Assembly: GCA_027186245.1 (NCBI GenBank)
Contig: CP114481.1
Coordinates: forward strand, 32,705,501 to 32,769,500
From: Coriaria nepalensis
Lineage: Eukaryota > Streptophyta > Magnoliopsida > Cucurbitales > Coriariaceae
DNA: 64,000 nucleotides
Direction of reading: 5' to 3'
Shown: piece after piece, positions 10,231 to 22,835 of the stretch
How the letters are laid out: every line of letters begins with the position of its first letter
Numbering within the stretch: position 1 is the stretch's first letter
The notes under the pieces: generated by a model
Databases searched by the model: none
What the model was told of the DNA's origin: nothing
Seen by the model: only the letters and a program-made list of their open reading frames with translations
Translations under genes and position numbers: made by a program

Positions 10231-11650
10231 ACTTATTTCAAAGCAATTCGAACGAATTCTATTTTTGCACTACAAACACAACTTTTGTGCATAACTTGCA
10301 AATGATCATTGCAAGGAAAGTGTGCATTCGTTTAAAATTAAAATCATTTCAATGAGTCCTTTCAAGTCAATAACTTATGTCAAAGCAATTCGAACGAATT
10401 CTAGTTTTGCACTACAGACACAACTTTTGTGCATAACTTGCAAATGATCATTGCAAGGAAAGTGTGCATTCGTTTATCCTTAAAATCATTTCAATGAGTC
10501 ATTTCAAGTCAATCACTTATTTCAAAGCAATTCGAACGAATTCTATTTTTGCACTACAAACACAAGTTTTGTGCATAACTTGCAAATGATCATTGCAAGG
10601 AAAGTGTGCATTCGTTTAAAATTAACGTCATTTCAATGAGTCATTTCAAGTCAATAACTTACACCAAAGCAAGTCGAAGGAATTCTAGTTTTGCACAACA
10701 GACACAACTTTTGTGCATAACTTGCAAATGATCATTGCAAGGAAAGTGTGCATTCGTTTATCCTTAAAATCATTTCAATGAGTCATTTCAAGTCAATCAC
10801 TTATTTCAAAGCAATTCGAACGAAGTCCATTTTTGCACTACAAACACAAGTTTTGTGCATAACTTGCAAATGATCATTGCAAGGAAAGTGTGCATTCGTT
10901 TAAAATTAAAGTCATTTCAATGAGTCATTTCAAGTCAATCACTTACTCCAAAGCAAGTGGAACGAATTCTAGTTTTGCACTACAGACACAACTTTTGTGA
11001 ATAACTTGCAAATGATCATTGCAAGGAAAGTGTGCATTCGTTTATCCTTAAAAACATTTCAATGAGTCATTTCAAGTCAATCACTTATTTCAAAGCAATT
11101 CGAACGAATTCTATTTTTGCACTACAAACACAAGTTTTGTGCATAACTTGCAAATGATCATTGCAAGGAAAGTGTGCATTCGTTTAAAATTACAATCATT
11201 TCAATGAGTCCTTTCAAGTCAATAACTTATGTCAAAGCAATTCGAACGAATTCTAGTTTTGCACTACAGACACAACTTTTGTGCATAACTTGCAAATGAT
11301 CATTGCAAGGAAAGTGTGCATTCGTTTATCCTTAAAATCATTTCAATGAGTCATTTCAAGTCAATCACTTATTTCAAAGCAATTCGAACGAATTCTATTT
11401 TTGCACTACAAACACAAGTTTTGTGCATAACTTGCAAATGATCATTGCAAGGAAAGTGTGCATTCGTTTAAAATTAACGTCATTTCAATGAGTCATTTCA
11501 AGTCAATAACTTACTCCAAAGCAAGTCGAACGAATTCTAGTTTTGCACTACAGACACAACTTTTGTGCATAACTTGCAAATGATCATTGCAAGGAAAGTG
11601 TGCATTCGTTTATCCATTAAAACCTTTCAATGCGTCATTTCAAGTCAATC
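10231..11650. repeat. 10-monomer HOR (1420 bp), copy 1
   Basis: This unit repeats at +1420. Shared markers are ACACCAAAGCAAG with GCACAACAGAC at 10661, GAAGTCCATTTTTGC at 10821, GCAAGTGGAACG at about 10955, TTTTGTGAATAAC, TTACAATC, and an A-type monomer with ACACAACTTTTG at about 10271. The start is approximate: 10191-10210 and 11611-11630 already differ in the tail (TATCCTTAAA against TATCCATTAA). Confidence 0.88.
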
Positions 11651-13070
11651 ACTTATTTCAAAGCAATTCGAACGAATTCTATTTTTGCACTACAAACACA
11701 ACTTTTGTGCATAACTTGCAAATGATCATTGCAAGGAAAGTTTGCATTCGTTTAAAATTAAAATCATTTCAATGAGTCCTTTCAAGTCAATAACTTATGT
11801 CAAAGCAATTCGAACGAATTCTAGTTTTGCACTACAGACACAACTTTTGTGCATAACTTGCAAATGATCATTGCAAGGAAAGTGTGCATTCGTTTATCCT
11901 TAAAATCATTTCAATGAGTCATTTCAAGTCAATCACTTATTTCAAAGCAATTCGAACGAATTCTATTTTTGCACTACAAACACAAGTTTTGTGCATAACT
12001 TGCAAATGATCATTGCAAGGAAAGTGTGCATTCGTTTAAAATTAAAGTCATTTCAATGAGTCATTTCAAGTCAATAACTTACACCAAAGCAAGTCGAAGG
12101 AATTCTAGTTTTGCACAACAGACACAACTTTTGTGCATAACTTGCAAATGATCATTGCAAGGAAAGTGTGCATTCGTTTATCCTTAAAATCATTTCAATG
12201 AGTCATTTCAAGTCAATCACTTATTTCAAAGCAATTCGAACGAAGTCCATTTTTGCACTACAAACACAAGTTTTGTGCATAACTTGCAAATGATCATTGC
12301 AAGGAAAGTGTGCATTCGTTTAAAATTAAAGTCATTTCAATGAGTCATTTCAAGTCAATCACTTACTCCAAAGCAAGTGGAACGAATTCTAGTTTTGCAC
12401 TACAGACACAACTTTTGTGAATAACTTGCAAATGATCATTGCAAGGAAAGTGTGCATTCGTTTATCCTTAAAAACATTTCAATGAGTCATTTCAAGTCAA
12501 TCACTTATTTCAAAGCAATTCGAACGAATTCTATTTTTGCACTACAAACACAAGTTTTGTGCATAACTTGCAAATGATCATTGCAAGGAAAGTGTGCATT
12601 CGTTTAAAATTACAATCATTTCAATGAGTCCTTTCAAGTCAATAACTTATGTCAAAGCAATTCGAACGAATTCTAGTTTTGCACTACAGACACAACTTTT
12701 GTGCATAACTTGCAAATGATCATTGCAAGGAAAGTGTGCATTCGTTTATCCTTAAAATCATTTCAATGAGTCATTTCAAGTCAATCACTTATTTCAAAGC
12801 AATTCGAACGAATTCTATTTTTGCACTACAAACACAAGTTTTGTGCATAACTTGCAAATGATCATTGCAAGGAAAGTGTGCATTCGTTTAAAATTAACGT
12901 CATTTCAATGAGTCATTTCAAGTCAATAACTTACTCCAAAGCAAGTCGAACGAATTCTAGTTTTGCACTACAGACACAACTTTTGTGCATAACTTGCAAA
13001 TGATCATTGCAAGGAAAGTGTGCATTCGTTTATCCATTAAAACCTTTCAATGCGTCATTTCAAGTCAATC
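11651..13070. repeat. 10-monomer HOR (1420 bp), copy 2
   Basis: Markers recur at 12081 and 12241, each 1420 bp after copy 1. Similarity stops near 13120, where ACACAACTT of the first monomer becomes ACACAAGTT. The tail TATCCATTAAAACC before the second monomer junction is found only at about 11611 and 13031. Confidence 0.88.
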
Positions 13071-14875
13071 ACTTATTTCAAAGCAATTCGAACGAATTCT
13101 ATTTTTGCACTACAAACACAAGTTTTGTGCATAACTTGCAAATGATCATTGCAAGGAAAGTGTGCATTCGTTTAAAATTAAAGTCATTTCAATGAGTCAT
13201 TTCAAGTCAATAACTTACTCCAAAGCAAGTCGAACGAATTCTAGTTTTGCACTACAGACACAACTTTTGTGCATAACTTGCAAATGATCATTGCAAGGAA
13301 AGTGTGCATTCGTTTATCCTTAAAATCATTTCAATGAGTCATTTCAAGTCAATAACTAATTTCAAAGCAAGTCGAACGAATTCAAGTTTTGCACTACGGA
13401 CACAAGTTTTGTGCATAACATGCAAATGATCATTGCAAGGAAAGTGTGCATTCGTTTAACCTTAAAATCATTTCAATGAGTCATTTCAAGTCAATAACTT
13501 ATGTCAAAGCAAGTCGAACGAATTCTAGTTTTGCACTACACACACAACTTTTGTGCATAACTTGCAAATGATCATTGCAAGGAAAGTGTGCATTCGTTTA
13601 AAATTAAAATCATTTCAATGAGTCCTTTCAAGTCAATAACTTATGTCAAAGCAATTCGAACGAATTCTAGTTTTGCACTACAGACACAACTTTTGTGCAT
13701 AACTTGCAAATGATCATTGCAAGGAAAGTGTGCATTCGTTTATCCTTAAAATCATTTCAATGAGTCATTTCAAGTCAATCACTTATTTCAAAGCAATTCG
13801 AACGAATTCTATTTTTGCACTACAAACACAAGTTTTGTGCATAACTTGCAAATGATCATTGCAAGGAAAGTGTGCATTCGTTTAAAATTAAAGTCATTTC
13901 AATGAGTCATTTCAAGTCAATAACTTACAACAAAGCAAGTCGAAGGAATTCTAGTTTTGCACTACAGACACAACTTTTGTGCATAACTTGCAAATGATCA
14001 TTGCAAGGAAAGTGTGCATTCGTTTATCCTTAAAATCATTTCAACGAGTCATTTCAAGTCAATCACTTATTTCAAAGCAATTCGAACGAATTCTATTTTT
14101 GCACTACAAACACAAGTTTTGTGCATAACTTGCAAATGATCATTGCAAGGAAAGTGTGCATTCGTTTAAAATTAAAGTCATTTCAATGAGTCATTTCAAG
14201 TCAATAACTTACTCCAAAGCAAGTCGAACGAATTCTAGTTTTGCACTACAGACACAACTTTTGTGCATAACTTGCAAATGATCATTGCAAGGAAAGTGTG
14301 CATTCGTTTATCCTTAAAAACATTTCAATGAGTCATTTCAAGTCAATCACTTATTTCAAAGCAATTCGAACGAATTCTATTTTTGCACTACAAACACAAG
14401 TTTTGTGCATAACTTGCAAATGATCATTGCAAGGAAAGTGTGCATTCGTTTAAAATTAAAGTCATTTCAATGAGTCATTTCAAGTCAATAACTTACTCCA
14501 AAGCAAGTCGAACGAATTCTAGTTTTGCACTACAGACACAACTTTTGTGCATAACTTGCAAATGATCATTGCAAGGAAAGTGTGCATTCGTTTATCCTTA
14601 AAATCATTTCAATGAGTCATTTCAAGTCAATAACTTATTTCAAAGCAAGTCTAACGAATTCAAGTTTTGCACTACAGACACAAGTTTTGTGCATAACATG
14701 CAAATGATCATTGCGAGGAAAGTGTGCATTCGTTTAACCTTAAAATCATTTCAATGAGTCATTTCAAGTCAATAACTTATGTCAAAGCAAGTCGAACGAA
14801 TTCTAGTTTTGCACTACACACACAACTTTTGTGCATAACTTGCAAATGATCATTGCAAGGAAAGTGTGCATTCGT
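13071..14875. repeat. Block copied from 7.8-9.6 kb (offset 5254)
   Basis: The rare combination ACTAATTTCAAAG followed by CACTACGGACAC lies at 8101 and again at 13355. The offset is 5254 bp, exactly 37 monomers. Similarity runs from about 7.8 to 9.62 kb against about 13.05 to 14.875 kb, with scattered single mismatches, for example TCTAACG at about 14651. The 9-mer spacing (1278) is preserved inside: ACTTATGTCAAAGCAAG at 13497 and 14775. A roughly 1.8-kb multi-monomer segment therefore moved or duplicated as a block. Confidence 0.85.
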
Positions 14876-16330
14876 TTAAAATTAAAATCATTTCAATGAG
14901 TCCTTTCAAGTCAATAACTTATGTCAAAGCAATTCGAACGAATTCTAGTTTTGCACTACAGACACAACTTTTGTGCATAACTTGCAAATGATCATTGCAA
15001 GGAAAGTGTGCATTCGTTTATCCTTAAAATCATTTCAATGAGTCGTTTCAAGTCAATCACTTATTTCAAAGCAATTCGAACGAATTCTATTTTTGCACTA
15101 CAAACACAAGTTTTGTGCATAACTTGCAAATGATCATTGCAAGGAAAGTGTGCATTCGTTTAAAATTAAAGTCATTTCAATGAGTCATTTCAAGTCAATA
15201 ACATACACCAAAGCAAGTCGAAGGAATTCTAGTTTTGCACTACAGACACAACTTTTGTGCATAACTTGCAAATGATCATTGCAAGGAAAGTGTGCATTCG
15301 TTTATCCTTAAAATCATTTCAATGAGTCATTTCAAGTCAATAACTTATTTCAAAGCAAGTCGAACGAATTCAAGTTTTGCACTACAGACACAAGTTTTGT
15401 GCATAACATGCAAATGATCATTGCAAGGAAAGTGTGCATTCGTTTAACCTTAAAATCATTTCAATGAGTCATTTCAAGTCAATAACTTATGTCAAAGCAA
15501 GTCGAACGAATTCTAGTTTTGCACTACACACACAACTTTTGTGCATAACTTGCAAATGATCATTGCAAGGAAAGTGTGCATTCGTTTAAAATTAAAATCA
15601 TTTCATTGAGTCCTTTCAAGTCAATAACTTATGTCAAAGCAATTCGAACGAATTCTAGTTTTGCACTACAGACACAACTTTTGTGCATAACTTGCAAATG
15701 ATCATTGCAAGGAAAGTGTGCATTCGTTTATCCTTAAAATCATTTCAATGAGTCATTTCAAGTCAATCACTTATTTCAAAGCAATTCGAACGAATTCTAT
15801 TTTTGCACTACAAACACAAGTTTTGTGCATAACTTGCAAATGATCATTGCAAGGAAAGTGTGCATTCGTTTAAAATTAAAGTCATTTCAATGAGTCATTT
15901 CAAGTCAATATTTTACTCCAAAGCAAGTCGAACGAATTCTAGTTTTGCACTACACACACAACTTTTGTGCATAACTTGCAAATGATCATTGCAAGGAAAG
16001 TGTGCATTCGTTTATCCTTAAAATCATTTCAATGAGTCATTTCAAGTCAATAACTTATTTCAAAGCAAGTCGAACGAATTCAAGTTTTGCACTACAGACA
16101 CAAGTTTTGTGCATAACATGCAAATGATCATTGCAAGGAAAGTGTGCATTCGTTTAACCTTAAAATCATTTCAATGAGTCATTTCAAGTCAATAACTTAT
16201 GTCAAAGCAAGTCGAACGAATTCTAGTTTTGCACTACACACACAACTTTTGTGCATAACTTGCAAATGATCATTGCAAGGAAAGTGTGCATTCGTTTAAA
16301 ATTAAAATCATTTCAATGAGTCCTTTCAAG
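14876..16330. repeat. 5-monomer HOR (710 bp)
   Basis: ACTTATGTCAAAGCAAG with TACACACACAAC lies at 14775, 15485 and 16195, with exact 710-bp spacing (5 x 142). Each unit runs from the CAAGTTTTGC/ACATGC monomer through the CACACACAAC monomer. The last unit breaks at about 16330, where it joins the 10-mer family. Confidence 0.85.
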
Positions 16331-17590
16331 TCAATAACTTACACCAAAGCAAGTCGAAGGAATTCTAGTTTTGCACAACAGACACAACTTTTGTGCATAA
16401 CTTGCAAATGATCATTGCAAGGAAAGTGTGCATTCGTTTATCCTTAAAATCATTTCAATGAGTCATTTCAAGTCAATCACTTATTTCAAAGCAATTCGAA
16501 CGAAGTCCATTTTTGCACTACAAACACAAGTTTTGTGCATAACTTGCAAATGATCATTGCAAGGAAAGTGTGCATTCGTTTAAAATTAAAGTCATTTCAA
16601 TGAGTCATTTCAAGTCAATCACTTACTCCAAAGCAAGTGGAACGAATTCTAGTTTTGCACTACAGACACAACTTTTGTGAACAACTTGCAAATGATCATT
16701 GCAAGGAAAGTGTGCATTCGTTTATCCTTAAAAACATTTCAATGAGTCATTTCAAGTCAATCACTTATTTCAAAGCAATTCGAACGAATTCTATTTTTGC
16801 ACTACAAACACAAGTTTTGTGCATAACTTGCAAATGATCATTGCAAGGAAAGTGTGCATTCGTTTAAAATTACAATCATTTCAATGAGTCCTTTCAAGTC
16901 AATAACTTATGTCAAAGCAATTCGAACGAATTCTAGTTTTGCACTACAGACACAACTTTTGTGCATAACTTGCAAATGATCATTGCAAGGAAAGTGTGCA
17001 TTCGTTTATCCTTAAAATCATTTCAATGAGTCATTTCAAGTCAATCACTTATTTCAAAGCAATTCGAACGAATTCTATTTTTGCACTACAAACACAAGTT
17101 TTGTGCATAACTTGCAAATGATCATTGCAAGGAAAGTGTGCATTCGTTTAAAATTAACGTCATTTCAATGAGTCATTTCAAGTCAATAACTTACTCCAAA
17201 GCAAGTCGAACGAATTCTAGTTTTGCACTACAGACACAACTTTTGTGCATAACTTGCAAATGATCATTGCAAGGAAAGTGTGCATTCGTTTATCCTTAAA
17301 AACATTTCAATGCGTCATTTCAAGTCAATCACTTATTTCAAAGCAATTCGAACGAATTCTATTTTTGCACTACAAACACAAGTTTTGTGCATAACTTGCA
17401 AATGATCATTGCAAGGAAAGTGTGCATTCGTTTAAAATTAAAGTCATTTCAATGAGTCATTTCAAGTCAATAACTTACTCCAAAGCAAGTCGAACGAATT
17501 CTAGTTTTGCACTACAGACACAACTTTTGTGCATAACTTGCAAATGATCATTGCAAGGAAAGTGTGCATTCGTTTATCCTTAAAAACATT
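16331..17590. repeat. Third partial copy of the 10-mer HOR (offset 4260)
   Basis: Markers ACACCAAAGCAAG/GCACAACAGAC at 16341, GAAGTCCATTTTTGC at 16501, GCAAGTGGAACG and TTAACGTC at about 17155 sit exactly 4260 bp (30 monomers) after copy 2 of the 10-mer. The third copy differs by TTTTGTGAACAAC and a TATCCTTAAAAAC tail. Similarity continues to about 17590/13330. The three copies are separated by an unrelated 9-mer/5-mer block. Confidence 0.85.
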
Positions 17591-19565
17591 TCAATGAGTC
17601 ATTTCAAGTCAATCACTTTTTTCAAAGCAATTCGAACGAATTCTATTTTTGCACTACAAACACAAGTTTTGTGCATAACTTGCAAATGATCATTGCAAGG
17701 AAAGTGCGCATTCGTTTAAAATTACAATCATTTCAATGAGTCCTTTCAAGTCAATAACTTACTCCGAAGCAAGTCGAACGAATTCTAGTTTTGCACTACA
17801 GACACAACTTTTGTGCATAACTTGCAAATGATCATTGCAAGGAAAGTGTGCATTCGTTTATCCTTAAAAACATTTCAATGAGTCATTTCAAGTCAATCAC
17901 TTATTTCAAAGCAATTCGAACGAATTCTATTTTTGCACTACAAACACAAGTTTTGTGCATAACTTGCAAACGATCATTGCAAGGAAAGTGTGCATTCGTT
18001 TAAAATTAAAGTCATTTCAATGAGTCATTTCAAGTCAATAACTTACTCCAAAGCAAGTCGAACGAATTCTAGTTTTGCACTACAGACACAACTTTTGTGC
18101 ATAACTTGCAAATGATCATTGCAAGGAAAGTGTGCATTCGTTTATCCTTAAAAACATTTCAATGAGTCATTTCAAGTCAATCACTTATTTCAAAGCAATT
18201 CGAACGAATTCTATTTTTGCACTACAAACACAAGTTTTGTGCATAACTTGCAAATGATCATTGCAAGGAAAGTGTGCATTCGTTTAAAATTACAATCATT
18301 TCAATGAGTCCTTTCAAGTCAATAACTTATGTCAAAGCAATTCGAACGAATTCTAGTTTTGCACTACAGACACAACTTTTGTGCATAACTTGCAAATGAT
18401 CATTGCAAGGAAAGTGTGCATTCGTTTATCCTTAAAATCATTTCAATGAGTCATTTCAAGTCAATCACTTATTTCAAAGCAATTCGAACGAATTCTATTT
18501 TTGCACTACAAACACAAGTTTTGTGCATAACTTGCAAATGATCATTGCAAGGAAAGTGTGCATTCGTTTAAAATTAACGTCATTTCAATGAGTCATTTCA
18601 AGTCAATAACTTACTCCAAAGCAAGTCGAACGAATTCTAGTTTTGCACTACAGACACAACTTTTGTGCATAACTTGCAAATGATCATTGCAAGGAAAGCG
18701 TGCATTCGTTTATCCTTAAAAACATTTCAATGAGTCATTTCAAGTCAATCACTTATTTCAAAGCAATTCGAACGAATTCTATTTTTGCACTACAAACACA
18801 AGTTTTGTGCATAACTTGCAAATGATCATTGCAAGGAAAGTGTGCATTCGTTTAAAATTAAAGTCATTTCAATGAGTCATTTCAAGTCAATAACTTACTC
18901 CAAAGCAAGTCGAACGAATTCTAGTTTTGCACTACAGACACAACTTTTGTGCATAACTTGCAAATGATCATTGCAAGGAAAGTGTGCATTCGTTTATCCT
19001 TAAAATCATTTCAATGAGTCATTTCAAGTCAATAACTTATTTCAAAGCAAGTCGAACGAATTCAAGTTTTGCACTACAGACACAAATTTTGTGCATAACT
19101 TGCAAATGATCATTGCAAGGAAAGTGTGTATTCGTTTAACCTTAAAATCATTTCGATGAGTCATTTCAAGTCAATAACTTATTTCGGAGGAAGTCGAACG
19201 AATTCTAGTTTTGCACTACAGACACAAATTTTGTGCATAACTTGCAAATGATCATTGCAAGGAAAGTGTGCATTCGTTTAACCTTAAAATCATTTCGATG
19301 AGTCATTTCAAGTCAATAACTTATTTCGGAGGAAGTCGAACGAATTCTAGTTTTGCACTACAGACACAACTTTTGTGCATAACATGCAAATGATCATTGC
19401 AAGGAAAGTGTGCATTCGTTTAACCTTAAAATCATTTCAATGAGTCATTTCAAGTCAATAACTTATGTCAAAGCAAGTCGAACGAATTCTAGTTTTGCAC
19501 TAGAGACACAACTTTTGTGCATAACTTGCGAATGATCATTGCAAGGAAAGTGTGCATTCGTTTAT
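17591..19565. repeat. 23-monomer offset block, left copy
   Basis: The marker AAGCGTGCATTCG at 18696 recurs at 21961, and CACTAGAGACAC at about 19498 recurs at about 22763. The offset is 3265 bp, 23 monomers less the single-base deletion at 20261. Other shared marks are the three GGAGGAAGTCG monomers, the ACACAAATTTTG loop variant and the GTGTATTCG variant at about 19125. This copy has an ACTTTTTTCAAAG variant at about 17617. Confidence 0.82.
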
Positions 19566-21330
19566 CCTTAAAATCATTTCAATGAGTCATTCCAAGTCAA
19601 TAACTTATTTCAAAGCAAGTCGAACGAATTCAAGTTTTGCACTACAGACACAAGTTTTGTGCATAACATGCAAATGATCATTGCGAGGAAAGTGTGCATT
19701 CGTTTAACCTTAAAATCATTTCAATGAGTCATTTCAAGTCAATAACTTATGTCAAAGCAAGTCGAACGAATTCTAGTTTTGCACTACACACACAACTTTT
19801 GTGCATAACTTGCAAATGATCATTGCAAGGAAAGTGTGCATTCGTTTAAAATTAAAATCATTTCAATGAGTCCTTTCAAGTCAATAACTTATGTCAAAGC
19901 AATTCGAACGAATTCTAGTTTTGCACTACAGACACAACTTTTGTGCATAACTTGCAAATGATCATTGCAAGGAAAGTGTGCATTCGTTTATCCTTAAAAT
20001 CATTTCAATGAGTCATTTCAAGTCAATCACTTATTTCAAAGCAATTCGAACGAATTCTATTTTTGCACTACAAACACAAGTTTTGTGCATAACTTGCAAA
20101 TGATCATTGCAAGGAAAGTGTGCATTCGTTTAAAATTAAAGTCATTTCAATGAGTCATTTCAAGTCAATAACTTACTCCAAAACAAGTCGAACAAATTCT
20201 AGTTTTGCACTACAGACACAACTTTTGTGCATAACTTGCAAATGATCATTGCAAGGAAAGTTGCACTCGTTTATCCTTAAAATCATTTCAATGAGTCATT
20301 TCAAGTCAATCACTTATTTCAAAGCAATTCGAATGAATTCTATTTTTGCACAACAGACACAACTTTTGTGCATAACATGCAAATGATCATTGCAAGGAAA
20401 GTGTGCATTCGTTTAACCTTAAAATCATTTCAATGAGTCATTTCAAGTCAATAACTTATGTCAAAGCAATTCGAACGAATTCTAGTTTTGCACTACAGAC
20501 ACAACTTTTGTGCATAATTTGCAAATGATCATTGCAAGGAAAGTGTGCATTCGTTTGTCCTTCAAATCATTTCAATGAGTCATTTCAAGTAAATTACTTA
20601 TTTCAAAGCAATTCGAACGAATTCTATTTTTGCACTACAGACACAAGTTTTGTGCATAACTTGCAAATGATCATTGCAAGGAAAGTGTGCATTCGTTTAT
20701 CCTTAAAATCATTTCAATGAGTCATTCCAAGTCAATAACTTATTTCAAAGCAAGTCGAACGAATTCAAGTTTTGCACTACAGACACAAGTTTTGTGCATA
20801 ACATGCAAATGATCATTGCGAGGAAAGTGTGCATTCGTTTAACCTTAAAATCATTTCAATGAGTCATTTCAAGTCAATAACTTATGTCAAAGCAAGTCGA
20901 ACGAATTCTAGTTTTGCACTACACACACAACTTTTGTGCATAACTTGCAAATGATCATTGCAAGGAAAGTGTGCATTCGTTTAAAATTAAAATCATTTCA
21001 ATGAGTCCTTTCAAGTCAATAACTTATGTCAAAGCAATTCGAACGAATTCTAGTTTTGCACTACAGACACAACTTTTGTGCATAACTTGCAAATGATCAT
21101 TGCAAGGAAAGTGTGCATTCGTTTATCCTTAAAATCATTTCAATGAGTCATTTCAAGTCAATCACTTATTTCAAAGCAATTCGAACGAATTCTATTTTTG
21201 CACTACAAACACAAGTTTTGTGCATAACTTGCAAATGATCATTGCAAGGAAAGTGTGCATTCGTTTAAAATTAAAGTCATTTCAATGAGTCATTTCAAGT
21301 CAATAACTTACACCAAAACAAGTCGAACGA
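19566..21330. repeat. 8-monomer duplication (1135 bp)
   Basis: GTCATTCCAAGTC at 19586 and 20721 are 1135 bp apart, eight monomers minus one base. The following CAAGTTTTGC, TTGCGAGG, CACACACAAC and GTCCTTTC monomers repeat in the same order until about 20190/21325. The first copy contains the single-base deletion GAAAGTTGCACTCG at 20256. Confidence 0.82.
20256..20269. other. Rare tagged deletion GAAAGTTGCACTCG (1 of 3)
   Basis: The usual GAAAGTGTGCATTCG reads GAAAGTTGCACTCG, one base shorter with a second change. The same double variant is found only here, at 26361 and at 32322. It explains the -1 in the 1135- and 3265-bp spacings. Confidence 0.9.
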
Positions 21331-22835
21331 ATTCTAGTTTTGCACTACAGAGACAACTTTTGTGCATAACTTGCAAATGATCATTGCAAGGAAAGTGTGC
21401 ATTCGTTTATCCTTAAAAACATTTCAATGAGTCATTTCAAGTCAATCACTTATTTCAAAGCAATTCGAACGAATTCTATTTTTGCACTACAAACACAAGT
21501 TTTGTGCATAACTTGCAAATGATCATTGCAAGGAAAGTGTGCATTCGTTTAAAATTACAATCATTTCAATGAGTCCTTTCAAGTCAATAACTTATGTCAA
21601 AGCAATTCGAACGAATTCTAGTTTTGCACTACAGACACAACTTTTGTGCATAACTTGCAAATGATCATTGCAAGGAAAGTGTGCATTCGTTTATCCTTAA
21701 AATCATTTCAATGAGTCATTTCAAGTCAATCACTTATTTCAAAGCAATTCGAACGAATTCTATTTTTGCACTACAAACACAAGTTTTGTGCATAACTTGC
21801 AAATGATCATTGCAAGGAAAGTGTGCATTCGTTTAAAATTAACGTCATTTCAATGAGTCATTTCAAGTCAATAACTTACTCCAAAGCAAGTCGAACGAAT
21901 TCTAGTTTTGCACTACAGACACAACTTTTGTGCATAACTTGCAAATGATCATTGCAAGGAAAGCGTGCATTCGTTTATCCTTAAAAACATTTCAATGAGT
22001 CATTTCAAGTCAATCACTTATTTCAAAGCAATTCGAACGAATTCTATTTTTGCACTACAAACACAAGTTTTGTGCATAACTTGCAAATGATCATTGCAAG
22101 GAAAGTGTGCATTCGTTTAAAATTAAAGTCATTTCAATGAGTCATTTCAAGTCAATAACTTACTCCAAAGCAAGTCGAACGAATTCTAGTTTTGCACTAC
22201 AGACACAACTTTTGTGCATAACTTGCAAATGATCATTGCAAGGAAAGTGTGCATTCGTTTATCCTTAAAATCATTTCAATGAGTCATTTCAAGTCAATAA
22301 CTTATTTCAAAGCAAGTCGAACGAATTCAAGTTTTGCACTACAGACACAAATTTTGTGCATAACTTGCAAATGATCATTGCAAGGAAAGTGTGTATTCGT
22401 TTAACCTTAAAATCATTTCGATGAGTCATTTCAAGTCAATAACTTATTTCGGAGGAAGTCGAACGAATTCTAGTTTTGCACTACAGACACAAATTTTGTG
22501 CATAACTTGCAAATGATCATTGCAAGGAAAGTGTGCATTCGTTTAACCTTAAAATCATTTCGATGAGTCATTTCAAGTCAATAACTTATTTCGGAGGATG
22601 TCGAACGAATTCTAGTTTTGCACTACAGACACAACTTTTGTGCATAACATGCAAATGATCATTGCAAGGAAAGTGTGCATTCGTTTAACCTTAAAATCAT
22701 TTCAATGAGTCATTTCAAGTCAATAACTTATGTCAAAGCAAGTCGAACGAATTCTAGTTTTGCACTAGAGACACAACTTTTGTGCATAACTTGCGAATGA
22801 TCATTGCAAGGAAAGTGTGCATTCGTTTAACCTTA
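21331..22835. repeat. 23-monomer offset block, right copy
   Basis: This repeats about 18.07-19.57 kb at +3265, including AAGCGTGCATTCG at 21961, the GTGTATTCG monomer at about 22390 and CACTAGAGACAC at about 22765. One GGAGGAAGTCG is GGAGGATGTCG here. Similarity ends at about 22.83 kb, where GTCATATCAAG begins a new family. Confidence 0.82.

Noticed and set aside
11587..11775. Open frames of 60-66 codons at 6431, 11587, 13007, 16637, 20532, 23656 and 24224
   Set aside because: These are windows on the same repeat, open by local loss of a stop. The predicted peptides are near-copies of each other in step with HOR spacing (1420, 3124, 568 bp). They have no membrane segment, signal peptide or known motif.
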